Below, piece after piece: positions 36,718-46,449 of a stretch of DNA of 64,000 nucleotides. A program made the position numbers and the translations under genes. Origin of the DNA: Variovorax terrae (lineage in GTDB: Bacteria; Pseudomonadota; Gammaproteobacteria; Burkholderiales; Burkholderiaceae_C). The stretch spans positions 310,001 to 374,000 of the forward strand of contig NZ_JALGBI010000003.1 of assembly GCF_022809125.1 (NCBI RefSeq), given 5' to 3'. Numbering within the stretch: the first letter of the stretch is position 1; each line of letters begins with the position of its first letter. A model generated the notes under the pieces. The model saw only the letters and a list, made by a program, of their open reading frames with translations, made no database searches and had not been told where the DNA came from.

Positions 36718-37115
36718 AAGCCGCCGAGCGCGCCGAGCAGGTCGCCGGCATTGCCCAAGCCCCCCGCGGGCGCCTGGCCGTGCGGCGTGAGCTGGTCGAT
36801 CAGCCCCGGCAGCATCTGTGAGAGCTGGCCCGAGGCCTGCGCCGGGTCGATGCCGAGCTTGGCGGCGATGCCGGCGATCGCATCGCTGCCCAGCACGTCC
36901 TTGAGCTGGTCGGGCGAGATCGGCAGGTTCTCGCCCTTGCCGATCCAGGAGCCGATCACCTCGCCCAGGCCCGCCTGGTTGAACTTCTCCACCAGGCCGC
37001 CGAGGCCGCCATGCTCGCCGTCGTCGGCCAGCAGGCCGCCCAGCGCGCCGGCCAGGCCGCCCTGCTGCTGCGCGCCGCCGAGCACCGAACCGAGTACCGA
37101 ATCAAGTAAACCCAT
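36702..37115 (-). CDS. YidB-family protein (DUF937)
   Basis: 137 residues, Gly/Leu/Gln-rich helical protein: MGLLDSVLGSVLG, then several GALGGLL repeats and the central FNQAGLGEVIGSWIGKGENLPIS block that defines the YidB/DUF937 family. Function unknown; cytoplasmic. An AGGAGGTG site sits just before the ATG. The last codons and stop are supplied by a 45-bp repeat. Confidence 0.85.
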   Translation of the reverse strand: MGLLDSVLGSVLGGAQQQGGLAGALGGLLADDGEHGGLGGLVEKFNQAGLGEVIGSWIGKGENLPISPDQLKDVLGSDAIAGIAAKLGIDPAQASGQLSQMLPGLIDQLTPHGQAPAGGLGNAGDLLGALGGLLQKR

Positions 37116-37257
37116 GATGCACCTCCTGAGAAGGATGAGAGAGTGAGTGATCAGAACACCGCATGAATCGTGGGACGGGTCACAGCGATTCCGAAGGCCG
37201 CGGAGCAGGCCATGCCAGGGCACCCGCGGAACTGGCTTTGCCAGGCCGCTGGGTGCG

Positions 37258-37281
37258 CCCCCTTCGCGCAGCGGAAGGGGG
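37258..37281. terminator. GC-rich hairpin in the yidB-MFS gap
   Basis: CCCCCTTC-N8-GAAGGGGG, a strong 8-bp stem without a clear T-run, downstream of the MFS stop (37323, minus strand). It may end the rsmE-MFS transcript. Confidence 0.4.
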
Positions 37282-37322
37282 GAGGCGTAGCGCGCAGCGC
37301 GGAGCCTGGGGGTTGTTTCATC

Positions 37323-38492
37323 TCAAGCATTCTGCGGCCGGCGCTGCCCGAGCGCAAGCCAGGCCAGCGCCGCGCCCGTGAGCGCCACCGGCAGCAGCGA
37401 GCCGTAGTTCAGCAGCGTCCAGCCCTGGGTGGTGACCAGCACGCCCGAAGAGAACGAGCTGAGGGCCAGCGTGGCGAACACGAAGAAATTCAAAGCGCCC
37501 TGCGCCCGGTCTTTTTCCTCGGGCGTGTAGGCTGCCAGCGACAGCGTGGTGCTGCCGGTGAACAGGAAGTTCCAGCCCACGCCCAGCAGGAACAGCGCCA
37601 CCACGAACTGCTGCAGGTCCACGCCCGAGAGCGCCACCGCGATGCAGGCCAGGTTCAGCAGCACGCCCAGGCCCATGATGGGCAGCGTGCCGAAGCGCTT
37701 GATCAGGTGGCCGGTGAAGAAGCCCGGGGCGAACATGCCGATCACATGCCATTCGAGCACGAAGGCGGCGTCGGCGAACGGCAGGCCGCACTGCTGCATG
37801 GCGATGGGCGTGGAGGCCATCAGCAGGTTCATCACGCCGAAGCTCAGGGCGCCGGCCGCCGCCGAGACGATGAACACCGGCTGCCTCATGATCTGGCCCA
37901 GCGGCCGGCCGCTGGCGGCCGATGCGCGGGGCGGCGCAGGCGGGAACCGGATGAACGACAGCACCGCCATGGACAGCAGCGCCACGGCGGCCAGCGCGAT
38001 GTAGGCGCCCGAGAACGGCACCGCGAACAGGTCGCGCGTGCGCGCTGCCAGGTTGGGGCCGGCGATGGCGCCGATCAGGCCGCCGGCCATCACCAGCGAC
38101 ACGGCTTTCTCCTGGGTGCCGGGCCGCGCCAGCTCGGCGGCGGCAAAGCGGTAGAGCTGCGCGTTGGCGTTGTAGTAGCCCGCCACCACGGTGGCCAGGC
38201 ACAGCAGCCAGAAGTTCTTGCTGAAGGCCGCATAGGCGCACAGCAGCGCCGACAGCAGCGCGACCAGGAGGCCGAGCTGGAACGACCGCTTGCGCCCGAA
38301 GCGCACCTGCGTGCGGGTCACCAGCCCGGTGGACAGCGCGCCGCCCACCACGTAGCCCATGACCGGCAGCGTGGCCATCCAGCCCAGCGGCGCGAGGCTC
38401 AGGCCGACCAGGCCGTTGATGGCGATGAAGGTGACGTTGTTGGTGAGAAACAGGCCTTGTGCGGCCGCCAGCAGCCAGAGATTGCGGTTCAT
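37323..38492 (-). CDS. MFS transporter
   Basis: 389 residues, 12 predicted membrane helices in two six-helix halves. The motif-A-like loop between helices 2 and 3 is present as TRTQVRFGRKRSFQLG. Substrate not recognisable. It follows rsmE on the minus strand with an ATGA overlap (38489-38492), so the two are translationally coupled, although no functional link is apparent. Confidence 0.88.
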   Translation of the reverse strand: MNRNLWLLAAAQGLFLTNNVTFIAINGLVGLSLAPLGWMATLPVMGYVVGGALSTGLVTRTQVRFGRKRSFQLGLLVALLSALLCAYAAFSKNFWLLCLATVVAGYYNANAQLYRFAAAELARPGTQEKAVSLVMAGGLIGAIAGPNLAARTRDLFAVPFSGAYIALAAVALLSMAVLSFIRFPPAPPRASAASGRPLGQIMRQPVFIVSAAAGALSFGVMNLLMASTPIAMQQCGLPFADAAFVLEWHVIGMFAPGFFTGHLIKRFGTLPIMGLGVLLNLACIAVALSGVDLQQFVVALFLLGVGWNFLFTGSTTLSLAAYTPEEKDRAQGALNFFVFATLALSSFSSGVLVTTQGWTLLNYGSLLPVALTGAALAWLALGQRRPQNA

Positions 38493-39217
38493 GCAGCCAG
38501 TGTAAGAGCGGCCAGCGCTGCCAGGGGGGCGGTTTCTGCGCGCAGCGTGCGTGCGCCCAGGCTCACTGGCACGAAGCCCTGCGCCAGCGCCGCCTCTTCC
38601 TCCTGCGGCGCAAGGCCCCCTTCGGGGCCGCTCAGGAAGCGCACCGGCCCGGCGGCCGGCACGGCCTGCGCCAGCGGCGCGGCGCCGCTGCGCAGGCTCA
38701 GCAGCAGCCGGGTTTCTCCGGCGCCCGCGGCCGCCGGCAGGGCGCGCAGCCAGGCCAGCAGGTCCTGCGGCGCGTGCAGCGGCGGCACGCGGTTGCGCCC
38801 GCACTGCTCGCAGGCGGCCACGGCCACGGCCTGCCAGTGGGCCTGCTTCTTCTCGGCGCGCTCGCCCTTGAGGCGCAGCACGCTGCGTTCGGCCAGCAGC
38901 GGCTGCAGGCTGGCCACGCCGAGCTCGGCGGCTTTTTCCACCAGCCAGTCCATGCGCTCATTGGCCGGCATGCCCAGCGCCAGGTGCACCGCGCGCGCGG
39001 CTTCGCGCTCCACGGCCTGGTGCGCGTCCACGCGCACCTCGACCTCGCTGCGGCCCATGCGCTCGACCGTGGCCGCCCACTCGCCGCCCTCGCCGTTGAA
39101 CAGCGTGAGCGCGTCGCCCGGCTGCAGCCGCAGCACCTGCACGTGGCGCGCCGCGCCCGCAGGCAGCGCCAGAAGGAGGCCGGGGCTGAGCGGAGCGGGG
39201 CAGTGGAGGCGGGGCAT
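38489..39217 (-). CDS. rsmE: 16S rRNA (uracil-1498-N3)-methyltransferase
   Basis: 242 residues. N-terminal PUA-like part (HVQVLRLQPGDALTLFNGEGGEW) and the C-terminal SPOUT knot with the cofactor segments FLSGPEGGLAPQEE and VSLGARTLRAETAPLAAL. It methylates U1498 in the decoding region of 16S rRNA. Normal length. Upstream it diverges from the GNAT gene (72-bp gap). Confidence 0.94.
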   Translation of the reverse strand: MPRLHCPAPLSPGLLLALPAGAARHVQVLRLQPGDALTLFNGEGGEWAATVERMGRSEVEVRVDAHQAVEREAARAVHLALGMPANERMDWLVEKAAELGVASLQPLLAERSVLRLKGERAEKKQAHWQAVAVAACEQCGRNRVPPLHAPQDLLAWLRALPAAAGAGETRLLLSLRSGAAPLAQAVPAAGPVRFLSGPEGGLAPQEEEAALAQGFVPVSLGARTLRAETAPLAALAALTLAA

Positions 39218-39289
39218 GGTGCGGGCGGCGGGTGAAGGGAAGGAAAGAGCGCAGGCGCGGATCGTCAGGCAGGCGCTTAGGATAGCGGC

Positions 39290-39751
39290 ATGACCGACAG
39301 CCTGCTTGTCCGCCCCCTCCAGCCCGCCGATCACGACGCATGGCGCCCGCTCTGGGAGGGCTACAACGCCTTCTACGGACGCGCGGGCGCAACGGCGCTG
39401 CCGGAGGAGATCACGGCGGCCACCTGGCAGCGTTTCTTCACGGCCGGCGAGCCGGTGCATGCGCTGGTCGCCGAGCACCAGGGGCGCGTCGTGGGGCTGG
39501 TCCACTATCTCTTTCACCGCAGTACCACGCGCCTGAACGACGTCTGCTACCTGCAGGACCTCTTCACGGCCGAGTCGCTGCGCGGCCAGGGGGTCGGCCG
39601 CCGGCTGATCCTGGCGGTCTACGGGGCGGCGCGCGAGGCGGGCTGCTCGCGCGTGTACTGGCAGACGCAGACCTCCAATGCCCCGGGCCGGGCGCTGTAC
39701 GACAAGGTGGCCGAGCACAAGGGATTCATCGTCTACGCGCATGAGCTGTAG
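39290..39751 (+). CDS. GNAT-family N-acetyltransferase
   Basis: 153 residues, GNAT fold. Beta4 and the acetyl-CoA pyrophosphate loop are visible: YLQDLFTAESLRGQGVGRRLILAVYGAA (R/Q-x-x-G-x-G). The C-terminal part (YWQTQTSNAPGRALYDKVAEHKGFIVY) is typical of small GNATs that modify amines or toxins. Substrate unknown. A 45-bp repeat follows 11 bp after its stop. Confidence 0.9.
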   Translation: MTDSLLVRPLQPADHDAWRPLWEGYNAFYGRAGATALPEEITAATWQRFFTAGEPVHALVAEHQGRVVGLVHYLFHRSTTRLNDVCYLQDLFTAESLRGQGVGRRLILAVYGAAREAGCSRVYWQTQTSNAPGRALYDKVAEHKGFIVYAHEL

Positions 39752-39762
39752 CGGCTCGGATT

Positions 39763-39807
39763 GCTATGGATTTGGTAGCGGAAAAGCACCGGTGCTCCTG
39801 GACATCC
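39763..39807 (-). repeat. 45-bp GCTAT repeat, copy 8 (intergenic)
   Basis: Hairpin GCTATGG...TAGC (39763-39779) and perfect GGACATCC (39800-39807), in the convergent gap between the GNAT gene and the amgK-like gene. Confidence 0.82.
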
Positions 39808-39852
39808 GCCGCTTTGACTTGAAAAACCGGTGAATGGACCCGGCACCGGCCT

Positions 39853-40968
39853 TCAGACCCGCCCGAAGGCGTAGCCGACGGCCGCCTGCGAGCCTTCCAC
39901 CTGGTCGACGAGGCGCAGCAGCGGCGTCAGTTCGCGGTAGCGGGCCGCAGTGGCGCGGATGTAGGCGATGAAGCGCGGCGTGTCGGCCAAGTACTTGGGC
40001 TTGCCGTCGCGCAGCGTGAGGCGCGCGAAGATGCCTGCGACCTTGAGATGGCGCTGCAGGCCCATCCACTCCACGCTGCGGTAGAACTCGCCGAAGTCGT
40101 CGCCCACCGGCAGGCCGGCGCGGCGCGCCTGCTGCCAGTAGCGGACGGTGATGTCGAGCACGAAATCCTCGTCCCAGCTCAGGAAGGCGTCGCGCATCAG
40201 GCTGGCGATGTCGTAGGTGATGGGGCCGTACACGGCATCCTGGAAGTCGAGCACGCCCAGGGCGTGCCCGGTATCGCCGGCCAACGGCATCATCAGGTTC
40301 CGAGGCATGAAGTCGCGGTGCACATAGACGCTGGGCGCGGCCAGGTTGCGCGCGACGATGAGTTCGAACTGCTGCGCCAGCGTGGCGCGCTGGGCCTGCG
40401 TGAGCGCCAGGCCGCGGTGCTTTTCCAGGTACCAGTCAGGAAACAGCGCCAGCTCGCGCTGCAGCAGGGCCGCGTCGTAGGGCGGCAGCACGCCGGGGCG
40501 CGACGCCTGCTGCCAGGTGACCAGCGCGTCCACCGCCTGCAGGTACAGCGGCTGGCTGGCCGGTGCGTCCTGCGGGTCGATCACCTCCAGCATCGTCTGG
40601 CGGCCCAGGTCGCTCAGCAGCATGAAGCCGCGCGCCTCGTCCCAGGCCAGCACCTGCGGCACGTTCAGGCCGGCGGCCGCCATCAGGCCGGCCACCTGGA
40701 CGAAGGGCCGGCAGTCCTCCTGCGCGGGCGGGGCGTCCATGATGATGCTGCTGGCGAAGGCGGCGCCGGGCTGCGCGTCGATCCGGAAATAGCGGCGGAA
40801 GCTGGCATCGGCCGAGGCCGGACGCAGGCTGGCGGCGTCGAGCCGGTGCTGCCGGGCGAGGCCCTCGAGCCAGGTGGTGAAATCGGCCTCGCGCTGCGGG
40901 TCGGGCCAGGCGATGGCGGGTGCGGTGGCGGCGCTGGAAACGGGGGCGGGGGCAGCAGGGTGGCTCAT
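39853..40968 (-). CDS. amgK: Phosphotransferase of the AmgK (sugar anomeric kinase) type
   Basis: 371 residues, aminoglycoside-phosphotransferase/choline-kinase fold. Catalytic loop VHRDFMPRNLM and metal loop GVLDFQDAVYGP are intact, with the nucleotide-loop region ASADASFRRYFRI near residue 50. In pseudomonads and related bacteria AmgK phosphorylates N-acetylmuramate or GlcNAc at C1 for peptidoglycan recycling, usually with a neighbouring murU. No murU follows here. It is divergent from lptD, a commonly seen arrangement that favours the AmgK call. Confidence 0.78.
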   Translation of the reverse strand: MSHPAAPAPVSSAATAPAIAWPDPQREADFTTWLEGLARQHRLDAASLRPASADASFRRYFRIDAQPGAAFASSIIMDAPPAQEDCRPFVQVAGLMAAAGLNVPQVLAWDEARGFMLLSDLGRQTMLEVIDPQDAPASQPLYLQAVDALVTWQQASRPGVLPPYDAALLQRELALFPDWYLEKHRGLALTQAQRATLAQQFELIVARNLAAPSVYVHRDFMPRNLMMPLAGDTGHALGVLDFQDAVYGPITYDIASLMRDAFLSWDEDFVLDITVRYWQQARRAGLPVGDDFGEFYRSVEWMGLQRHLKVAGIFARLTLRDGKPKYLADTPRFIAYIRATAARYRELTPLLRLVDQVEGSQAAVGYAFGRV

Positions 40969-41042
40969 GGATAATCCATTCTACAAACCCGCTCTCCGCC
41001 TGCGCCCTGCCCGTCCGTTCGCCAGACCCACTGACCTGACCG

Positions 41043-43433
41043 ATGCCCTCACCGATGCACGACCTGAAACGCCAGGCGTCCCGTTCCCGTTTCGCCCTGA
41101 CGCCGGTGGCCCTGGTGGCCGTGGCGCTGCTGCATGCCGGCGCGGCGCGTGCGCAGGCGGCGGCGCCGGGTGGCGAAGAGGCGCTCACGCTCAGGCGCAG
41201 CCCGCTGCTGAAGGACGAAATCCCCGCGGCGGCGCGCAAGGAGTTGCCGACCTTCCTGTCGGGCGACCACCTGTCGGGCCGCCCCGACCTGGAGACCGTG
41301 ATCGACGGCCACGCCGAGCTGCGCCGCGGCGACACGGTGATCCGCGCCGACCGGCTCGACTATTACCAGCCCGACGATCTGGCCAAGGCCCGCGGCAATG
41401 TGCACATCAACCGCGCCGGCAATGTCTACGAAGGCCCGTCGCTAGACCTCAAGCTGGATGCGTTCGAGGGTTTTTTCAACGAGCCGCGCTACCACTTCCT
41501 GAAGAACGATGCCTACGGCGAGGCCGAGCGCATCGACTTCATCGACGACAAGCGCGCGATCATGCGCAACGCCAGCTACACCACCTGCCAGCGCCGGCCC
41601 GGCCCGAGCTGGATGCCCGACTGGATCCTGCGGGCGGCCAGCATCAGCCTGGACAACGATTCGGGCGAGGGCGTGGCCACCGGCGCCACGCTGAGCTTCA
41701 AGGGCGTGCCGATCCTGCCGATCCCGTCGTTGAGCTTTCCACTGAACGATGGGCGCAAGTCCGGCTTCCTGCCGCCGACCGTCGGCCCGGACAGCCTCAA
41801 CGGCCTGGAAGTGACGGCGCCCTACTATTGGAATATCGCGCCGAACCGCGATGCCACGCTGTTCCCCACCCTCATGACCAAGCGCGGCGTCAGCCTGGGC
41901 GGCGAGTTCCGCTACCTGGAGCCCCTCTACCGCGGCCAGCTGCGCGCCGACTACATGCCCACCGACACGCTGCGCGACCGCCAGCGCTGGGGCTATGCCG
42001 CAGTGCATTCCGGCGGCCTGGAAACCGGGATCACCGGTCTCGGCACCCTGGGCCTGAACCTCAACCTGAACCGGGTCAGCGACAGCAACTACTGGCGGGA
42101 TTTCCCGCGCACCACGGCCTCGCTGACCCAGCGCCTGCTGCCCAGCGACGCCTCGATGTCATGGGCGCATGGCGACTTCTTCGCCACCCTGCGCACGCTG
42201 AACTACCAGACCCTGCAGGACGTCACCGCGCCGATCGTGCCGCCCTACAACCGCCTGCCGCAACTGGCGGCCCGGTATGCGCGCGTCAATGTCGGCGGGT
42301 TCGATTTTTCCGTCGACGGCGATTACACCCAGTTCCAGGCCGACCCTACGCTGACCCTGCAGCCCAATGCCAAGCGCACCTTCGCGCTGGCGCAGATCAG
42401 CCGGCCCTGGCTGGCGCCGGGCTGGTTCGTCACGCCCAAGCTGCAGATGAACGCCACCAACTACCAGTTCCAGGCGCCGCTGGCCAACGGCGCCACCACG
42501 GCCAGCCGGGTGGTGCCGACCTTCAGCCTGGACAGCGGCCTGGTGTTCGAGCGCAACGCCAGCTACTTCGGCCGCGCGTTTCGGCAGACCCTGGAGCCGC
42601 GCGCGTTCTACGTGTACACGCCGTTTCGCGATCAGAGCCTGCTGCCGGTCTACGACACGGCCGCCAACGACTACAACTTCGCCACGGTCTACACCGAGAA
42701 CGCCTTCAGCGGCAACGACCGCATCGCGGACAACAACCTGCTGACGCTGGGGGTCACGACCCGCCTGCTGGACCCCGACTCGGGCGCTGAGGCCGCGCGC
42801 TTCGGCATCGCCCAGCGCCTGCGCTTCAAGCCCCAGAACGTCACCCTGCCCGGCGGCACGCCGGTGGCCGACGGTGTCAGCGACCTGCTGCTCGGCGCCA
42901 CGGTGAACTGGAGCCCGAAGTGGATGGTCGATTCCACCGTGCAGTTCAATCCCCAGACGCACACCTCGACCCGCTCGACCATCGGTGCGCGCTACAACCC
43001 CGGCAACTACCGGGTCTTCAACGTGGCCTACCGCCTGCAGCGCGGCACCAGCGAGCAGATCGACGTCGGCTGGCAGTGGCCGATCAACGACCTGTGGGGC
43101 CAGAAGGACCAGGACATGGGCCGCGGGCGTGGCCTGGGCGAGGGCCGCTGGTACAGTGTGGGGCGCCTGAACTACAGCATGTACGACCGCCGGCTGGTGG
43201 ATGCGGTGATCGGCTTCGAATACGATGCGGGCTGCTGGCTGGGCCGCGTGGTGCTGGACCGCACCACCAGCGGCACCACGACGGCCAGCACGCGCATCCT
43301 GTTCCAGCTCGAATTCGTCGGCTTCGCCCGCGTGGGCTCCAGCCCGCTGCAGACCCTCAAGCAGAGCATCCCGCGCTACCAGTACCTGCGCGAGCAGGTG
43401 ACCACGCCCAGCCGGTTCAGCAATTACGATTGA
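41043..43433 (+). CDS. lptD: LPS-assembly protein LptD
   Basis: 796 residues. Signal peptide (about residues 15-38, ending GAARAQA), then the periplasmic OstA-like jellyroll (ELRRGDTVIRADRLDYYQPDDLAKARGNV), then a large beta-barrel domain to the C-terminus. With the lipoprotein LptE it inserts LPS into the outer leaflet. Two Cys residues, at TCQRRPG and GCWLGR, could form the inter-domain disulfide. First gene of lptD-surA-rsmA. Confidence 0.95.
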   Translation: MPSPMHDLKRQASRSRFALTPVALVAVALLHAGAARAQAAAPGGEEALTLRRSPLLKDEIPAAARKELPTFLSGDHLSGRPDLETVIDGHAELRRGDTVIRADRLDYYQPDDLAKARGNVHINRAGNVYEGPSLDLKLDAFEGFFNEPRYHFLKNDAYGEAERIDFIDDKRAIMRNASYTTCQRRPGPSWMPDWILRAASISLDNDSGEGVATGATLSFKGVPILPIPSLSFPLNDGRKSGFLPPTVGPDSLNGLEVTAPYYWNIAPNRDATLFPTLMTKRGVSLGGEFRYLEPLYRGQLRADYMPTDTLRDRQRWGYAAVHSGGLETGITGLGTLGLNLNLNRVSDSNYWRDFPRTTASLTQRLLPSDASMSWAHGDFFATLRTLNYQTLQDVTAPIVPPYNRLPQLAARYARVNVGGFDFSVDGDYTQFQADPTLTLQPNAKRTFALAQISRPWLAPGWFVTPKLQMNATNYQFQAPLANGATTASRVVPTFSLDSGLVFERNASYFGRAFRQTLEPRAFYVYTPFRDQSLLPVYDTAANDYNFATVYTENAFSGNDRIADNNLLTLGVTTRLLDPDSGAEAARFGIAQRLRFKPQNVTLPGGTPVADGVSDLLLGATVNWSPKWMVDSTVQFNPQTHTSTRSTIGARYNPGNYRVFNVAYRLQRGTSEQIDVGWQWPINDLWGQKDQDMGRGRGLGEGRWYSVGRLNYSMYDRRLVDAVIGFEYDAGCWLGRVVLDRTTSGTTTASTRILFQLEFVGFARVGSSPLQTLKQSIPRYQYLREQVTTPSRFSNYD

Positions 43434-43440
43434 CACGATC

Positions 43441-44820
43441 ATGATCAAACGCGTTTCCCCGGGGGTTTGCGCCCTCGCGTTCGCCGCCCTGGCCTGCTTC
43501 ATGGGCGCACAGGCCCAGGGCCTGCGCGCCTCCCCCCAGCTCGGCATCTCGCCCGGCAGCCTGCGCGCACCCGCCACCGCCAATGTCCAGCGCCAGGCCG
43601 ACTACATCGTGGCGGTCGTCAATTCCGAGCCAATCACCAACAACGAGGTGCGTACGCGCCTGCTGCGGCTGGAGCAGCAGATGGCACAGCAGGGGCGGCC
43701 GATGCCGCCACGCGAGGAACTGGCCCGCCAGGTGCTGGAGCGCCTGATCAGCGAGCGCGCGCAGCTGCAGATGGCGCGCGAGGCCGGCATCCGGATCGAC
43801 GAGGCGCAGGTCGACCAGGCCGAACAGAACGTGGCGCGGCAAAACCAGGTGGATGTGGCGGAGCTGCGCCGCCGGCTGGCCCAGGACGGCATTCCCCTGA
43901 GCCAATTGCGCGACGACCTGCGCAACCAGCTGCTGCTGTCGCGCCTGCGCGAGCGCGAGGTCGAGCCGCGCGTGCGGGTGACCGACCAGGAGGTGGATCA
44001 GTTCATCAGCGAGCGCCAGGACCAGGCCGACCCGGCGGCGTTGGAGATCAACCTCGCCCACATCCTGGTGGCGGTGCCCGACAACGCGAGCGAGGCCCAG
44101 GTGGCGCCGCTGCAGGCGAAGGCCCAGCAGATTGCCGCGCGCGCCCGTGCCGGCGAGGACTTTTCCGCGCTGGCGCGCCAGTTTTCCGATGCCCCCGAGG
44201 GCCGCAGCGGCGGCCTGCTCGGCCTGCGCGGCGTGGACCGCTATCCGACCCTGTTCGTCGATGCCACGCAGTCGCTGCGCGAAGGCGGCATCGCCGGGCC
44301 GCTGCGCTCGGGCGCCGGCTTCCACATCCTCAAGGTGGTGGAGAAGCGGCAGGCCGGCATGCCGGGCGTGAGCGTCACGCAGAGCCATGCGCGCCACATC
44401 CTGCTGCGTGTGGGCCCGCAGCTGAGCCAGGCGACCGCGCTGGCGCGGCTGGCCGATTTCAAGAAGCGCATCGAAGCCGGTCAGGCCGACTTCGCCACGC
44501 TGGCCCGCGAAAACTCGCAGGATGGTAGCGCCCGCGAGGGCGGCGACCTGGGCTGGGCCAATCCGGGCATGTTCGTGCCGGAGTTCGAGGAGGTCATGAA
44601 CAGCCTGACGCCGGGAGAGATCAGCAACCCGCTGGTGTCGCGCTTCGGCGTGCACCTGATCCAGCTGCTCGAGCGCCGCGACGTCACGCTCTCCCAGCGC
44701 GAGCAGCGCGAGATCGCGCGCAACATGGTGCGCGAGAAGAAGCTCGACGAGGCCTTTGCCGACTGGGCCCGTGAGGTGCGCGGGCGGGCCTACGTGGAAT
44801 ACCGCGAGCCTCCGCAGTGA
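43441..44820 (+). CDS. surA: Periplasmic chaperone and peptidyl-prolyl isomerase SurA
   Basis: 459 residues. Signal peptide ending CFMGAQAQ, SurA N-domain ([21 protein letters not shown]), then two parvulin domains, recognised by [23 protein letters not shown] (about 195-295) and [16 protein letters not shown] (about 310-410) starts and the [19 protein letters not shown] strand. It escorts outer-membrane proteins, LptD among them, to the BAM complex. Starts 7 bp after lptD. Confidence 0.95.
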   Translation: MIKRVSPGVCALAFAALACFMGAQAQGLRASPQLGISPGSLRAPATANVQRQADYIVAVVNSEPITNNEVRTRLLRLEQQMAQQGRPMPPREELARQVLERLISERAQLQMAREAGIRIDEAQVDQAEQNVARQNQVDVAELRRRLAQDGIPLSQLRDDLRNQLLLSRLREREVEPRVRVTDQEVDQFISERQDQADPAALEINLAHILVAVPDNASEAQVAPLQAKAQQIAARARAGEDFSALARQFSDAPEGRSGGLLGLRGVDRYPTLFVDATQSLREGGIAGPLRSGAGFHILKVVEKRQAGMPGVSVTQSHARHILLRVGPQLSQATALARLADFKKRIEAGQADFATLARENSQDGSAREGGDLGWANPGMFVPEFEEVMNSLTPGEISNPLVSRFGVHLIQLLERRDVTLSQREQREIARNMVREKKLDEAFADWAREVRGRAYVEYREPPQ

Positions 44821-44887
44821 GCCTGGCGCTTTTACGATGCGCCCGAGCCCCGGCGCCCGGGCCGCTGCACCGGCCGGCGGGCAAGCC

Positions 44888-45664
44888 GTGAAGCACATTC
44901 CGCGCAAACGCTTTGGCCAGCATTTCCTGGCCGATGCCGGCATCATCGACGCGATCGTGCGCGAGATCGCGCCGCGCCCGGGCCAGCCCATGGTGGAGAT
45001 CGGGCCGGGCCTGGCGGCGCTGACGCAGCCGCTGGCCGAGCGGCTGGGGCAGCTCACCGTGATCGAGCTGGACCGCGACTTGGCCGCGCGCCTGCGCGGC
45101 CATCCGCAGCTGTCCGTGATCGAGTCCGATGTGCTGAAGGTGGACTTTGCCCAGGTGGCGCAGTCATTGGGCGTGGCGCGGCTGAGAGTGGTCGGCAACC
45201 TGCCCTACAACATCTCCACGCCCATCCTGTTTCACCTGCTGGCCTTCACCGCGGTGATCGAGGACCAGCACTTCATGCTGCAAAAGGAAGTGATCGACCG
45301 CATGGTGGCGCGGCCCGCCACGGCCGACTATGGGCGGCTGTCGGTGATGCTGCAGTGGCGCTACGCGATGGACAACGTGCTGTTCGTGCCGCCCGAATCG
45401 TTCGACCCGCCGCCCAAGGTGGACAGCGCCGTCGTGCGCATGGTGCCGCGGCCCGATCCGGCGCCGGTCGATCCCGCGCTGCTGAGCGAGATCGTGCAGG
45501 TGGCGTTCAGCCAGCGCCGCAAGCTGCTGCGCCACACGCTGGGCCGCTGGCTGGAGGCCCGGCGCTTCGCCGGCGCCTTCGACCTGCAGCGCCGCGCCGA
45601 AGAGGTGCCGGTGGACGAATACATCGCCCTGGCACTCGCCATCGCGCTGGTGCCGCAAACATAA
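44888..45664 (+). CDS. rsmA: 16S rRNA dimethyladenosine transferase
   Basis: 258 residues from a GTG at 44888 ([14 protein letters not shown] is the family start; an upstream ATG at 44837 would add a low-complexity leader). Motif [14 protein letters not shown], acidic ELDRDL, and the catalytic NLPYN with downstream F-x-x-P-P-K-V-D-S are all in place. It dimethylates A1518 and A1519. In related genomes pdxA commonly lies between surA and this gene; it is absent here. Confidence 0.95.
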   Translation: MKHIPRKRFGQHFLADAGIIDAIVREIAPRPGQPMVEIGPGLAALTQPLAERLGQLTVIELDRDLAARLRGHPQLSVIESDVLKVDFAQVAQSLGVARLRVVGNLPYNISTPILFHLLAFTAVIEDQHFMLQKEVIDRMVARPATADYGRLSVMLQWRYAMDNVLFVPPESFDPPPKVDSAVVRMVPRPDPAPVDPALLSEIVQVAFSQRRKLLRHTLGRWLEARRFAGAFDLQRRAEEVPVDEYIALALAIALVPQT

Positions 45665-45667
45665 GAC

Positions 45668-45695
45668 AAAAAAGCCCGTCGGCGACGGGCTTTTT
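45668..45695 (+). terminator. Terminator after rsmA
   Basis: Stem GCCCGTC-GGC-GACGGGC (45674-45690) with flanking A- and T-runs, just after the rsmA stop. It ends the lptD-surA-rsmA transcript and is nearly symmetric. Confidence 0.93.
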
Positions 45696-45786
45696 CGGGA
45701 AGGCGTGGAGCCGGCTCGGCCGGTCCGCTGCATGGCCCCCACATTGGGAGGAAACGCACGGGAGCGCGCTTCAGGGGGGCGTTCAG

Positions 45787-45974
45787 TCAGGCGGCGGCGA
45801 GCCAGTAGCCCGCGTTGAACGGGCTGCTCATGCGCAGCGCCAGCGGGGACACATCCACCAGCTTGTCGGTGGGCATCTTCTCGCCCGATTCGGTGCTGGG
45901 TGCGGTATCGGAAACGGCGTCGGTTCCCGGAGCCTCATTCGCCCGTTCTGCTTGGCTGGTTTGTGCAGAACGGG
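45787..45974 (-). other. Coding-like tail downstream of barstar, shifted frame
   Basis: In the frame one off from barstar, the minus strand stays open from within the end of the barstar gene to a TGA at 45787. It encodes a peptide ending DVSPLALRMSSPFNAGYWL then Ala residues. No start codon lies at its 5' end, but the composition looks protein-like. It may be a C-terminal extension cut off by a frameshift near the TTCTATTCTTTTCTG run, or a leftover of another gene. Confidence 0.4.
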
Positions 45975-46376
45975 CTACAGAAAAGAATAGAAGCAGCGGA
46001 ATGGTATCTTGCGGTCGGCCCAGTAGTCGGAGGCATCCCGGAAGATGTCGAGCAGCTGCTCACGCGCTTCCTTGTCGAACTTGGCGTTGGCCGGGATCTG
46101 CTCGAGCACCACGATGAAGCCGGGTTGTGGGCCCGATTTATGCAGCGGATCGGTCATGCAGTCGTACAGCGCGTCGAAATTCTTGCCGAAATGCGCCGGG
46201 AACGTGAACTGCTGGGCGATCAGGTCCAGCACATCCTGCTTGCTCTGGGCGTTGGCCAGGTTGGCATAGAGGAAATGCTGGCCCAGGGCCTTGGCTGCCT
46301 CATGCAGGTCCTGCACCCGGAAGGCGCGGATCGACTGCACGATGTTGGTTCTGACGGTACGAAGTGGTGTATCCAT
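45975..46376 (-). CDS. Barstar-family ribonuclease inhibitor
   Basis: 133 residues. The barstar core is clear: IRAFRVQDLHEAAKALGQHFLYANLANAQSKQDVLDLIAQQF, then FPAHFGKNFDALYDCMTDP (the H-F-G-x-N-x-D-A-L-x-D block that inserts into the RNase active site), and a final PFRCFYSFL strand. The ATG at 46376 is used; upstream ATGs at 46400-46403 are possible. It should protect the cytoplasm from the guanyl-specific RNase encoded next. Confidence 0.9.
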   Translation of the reverse strand: MDTPLRTVRTNIVQSIRAFRVQDLHEAAKALGQHFLYANLANAQSKQDVLDLIAQQFTFPAHFGKNFDALYDCMTDPLHKSGPQPGFIVVLEQIPANAKFDKEAREQLLDIFRDASDYWADRKIPFRCFYSFL

Positions 46377-46449
46377 CTCCGCTTCTCTTTCTATAGTCAT
46401 CATAAAAACTCACCCTGACTGCACGGCCGGCCACGGGGCGGCCGGCACA

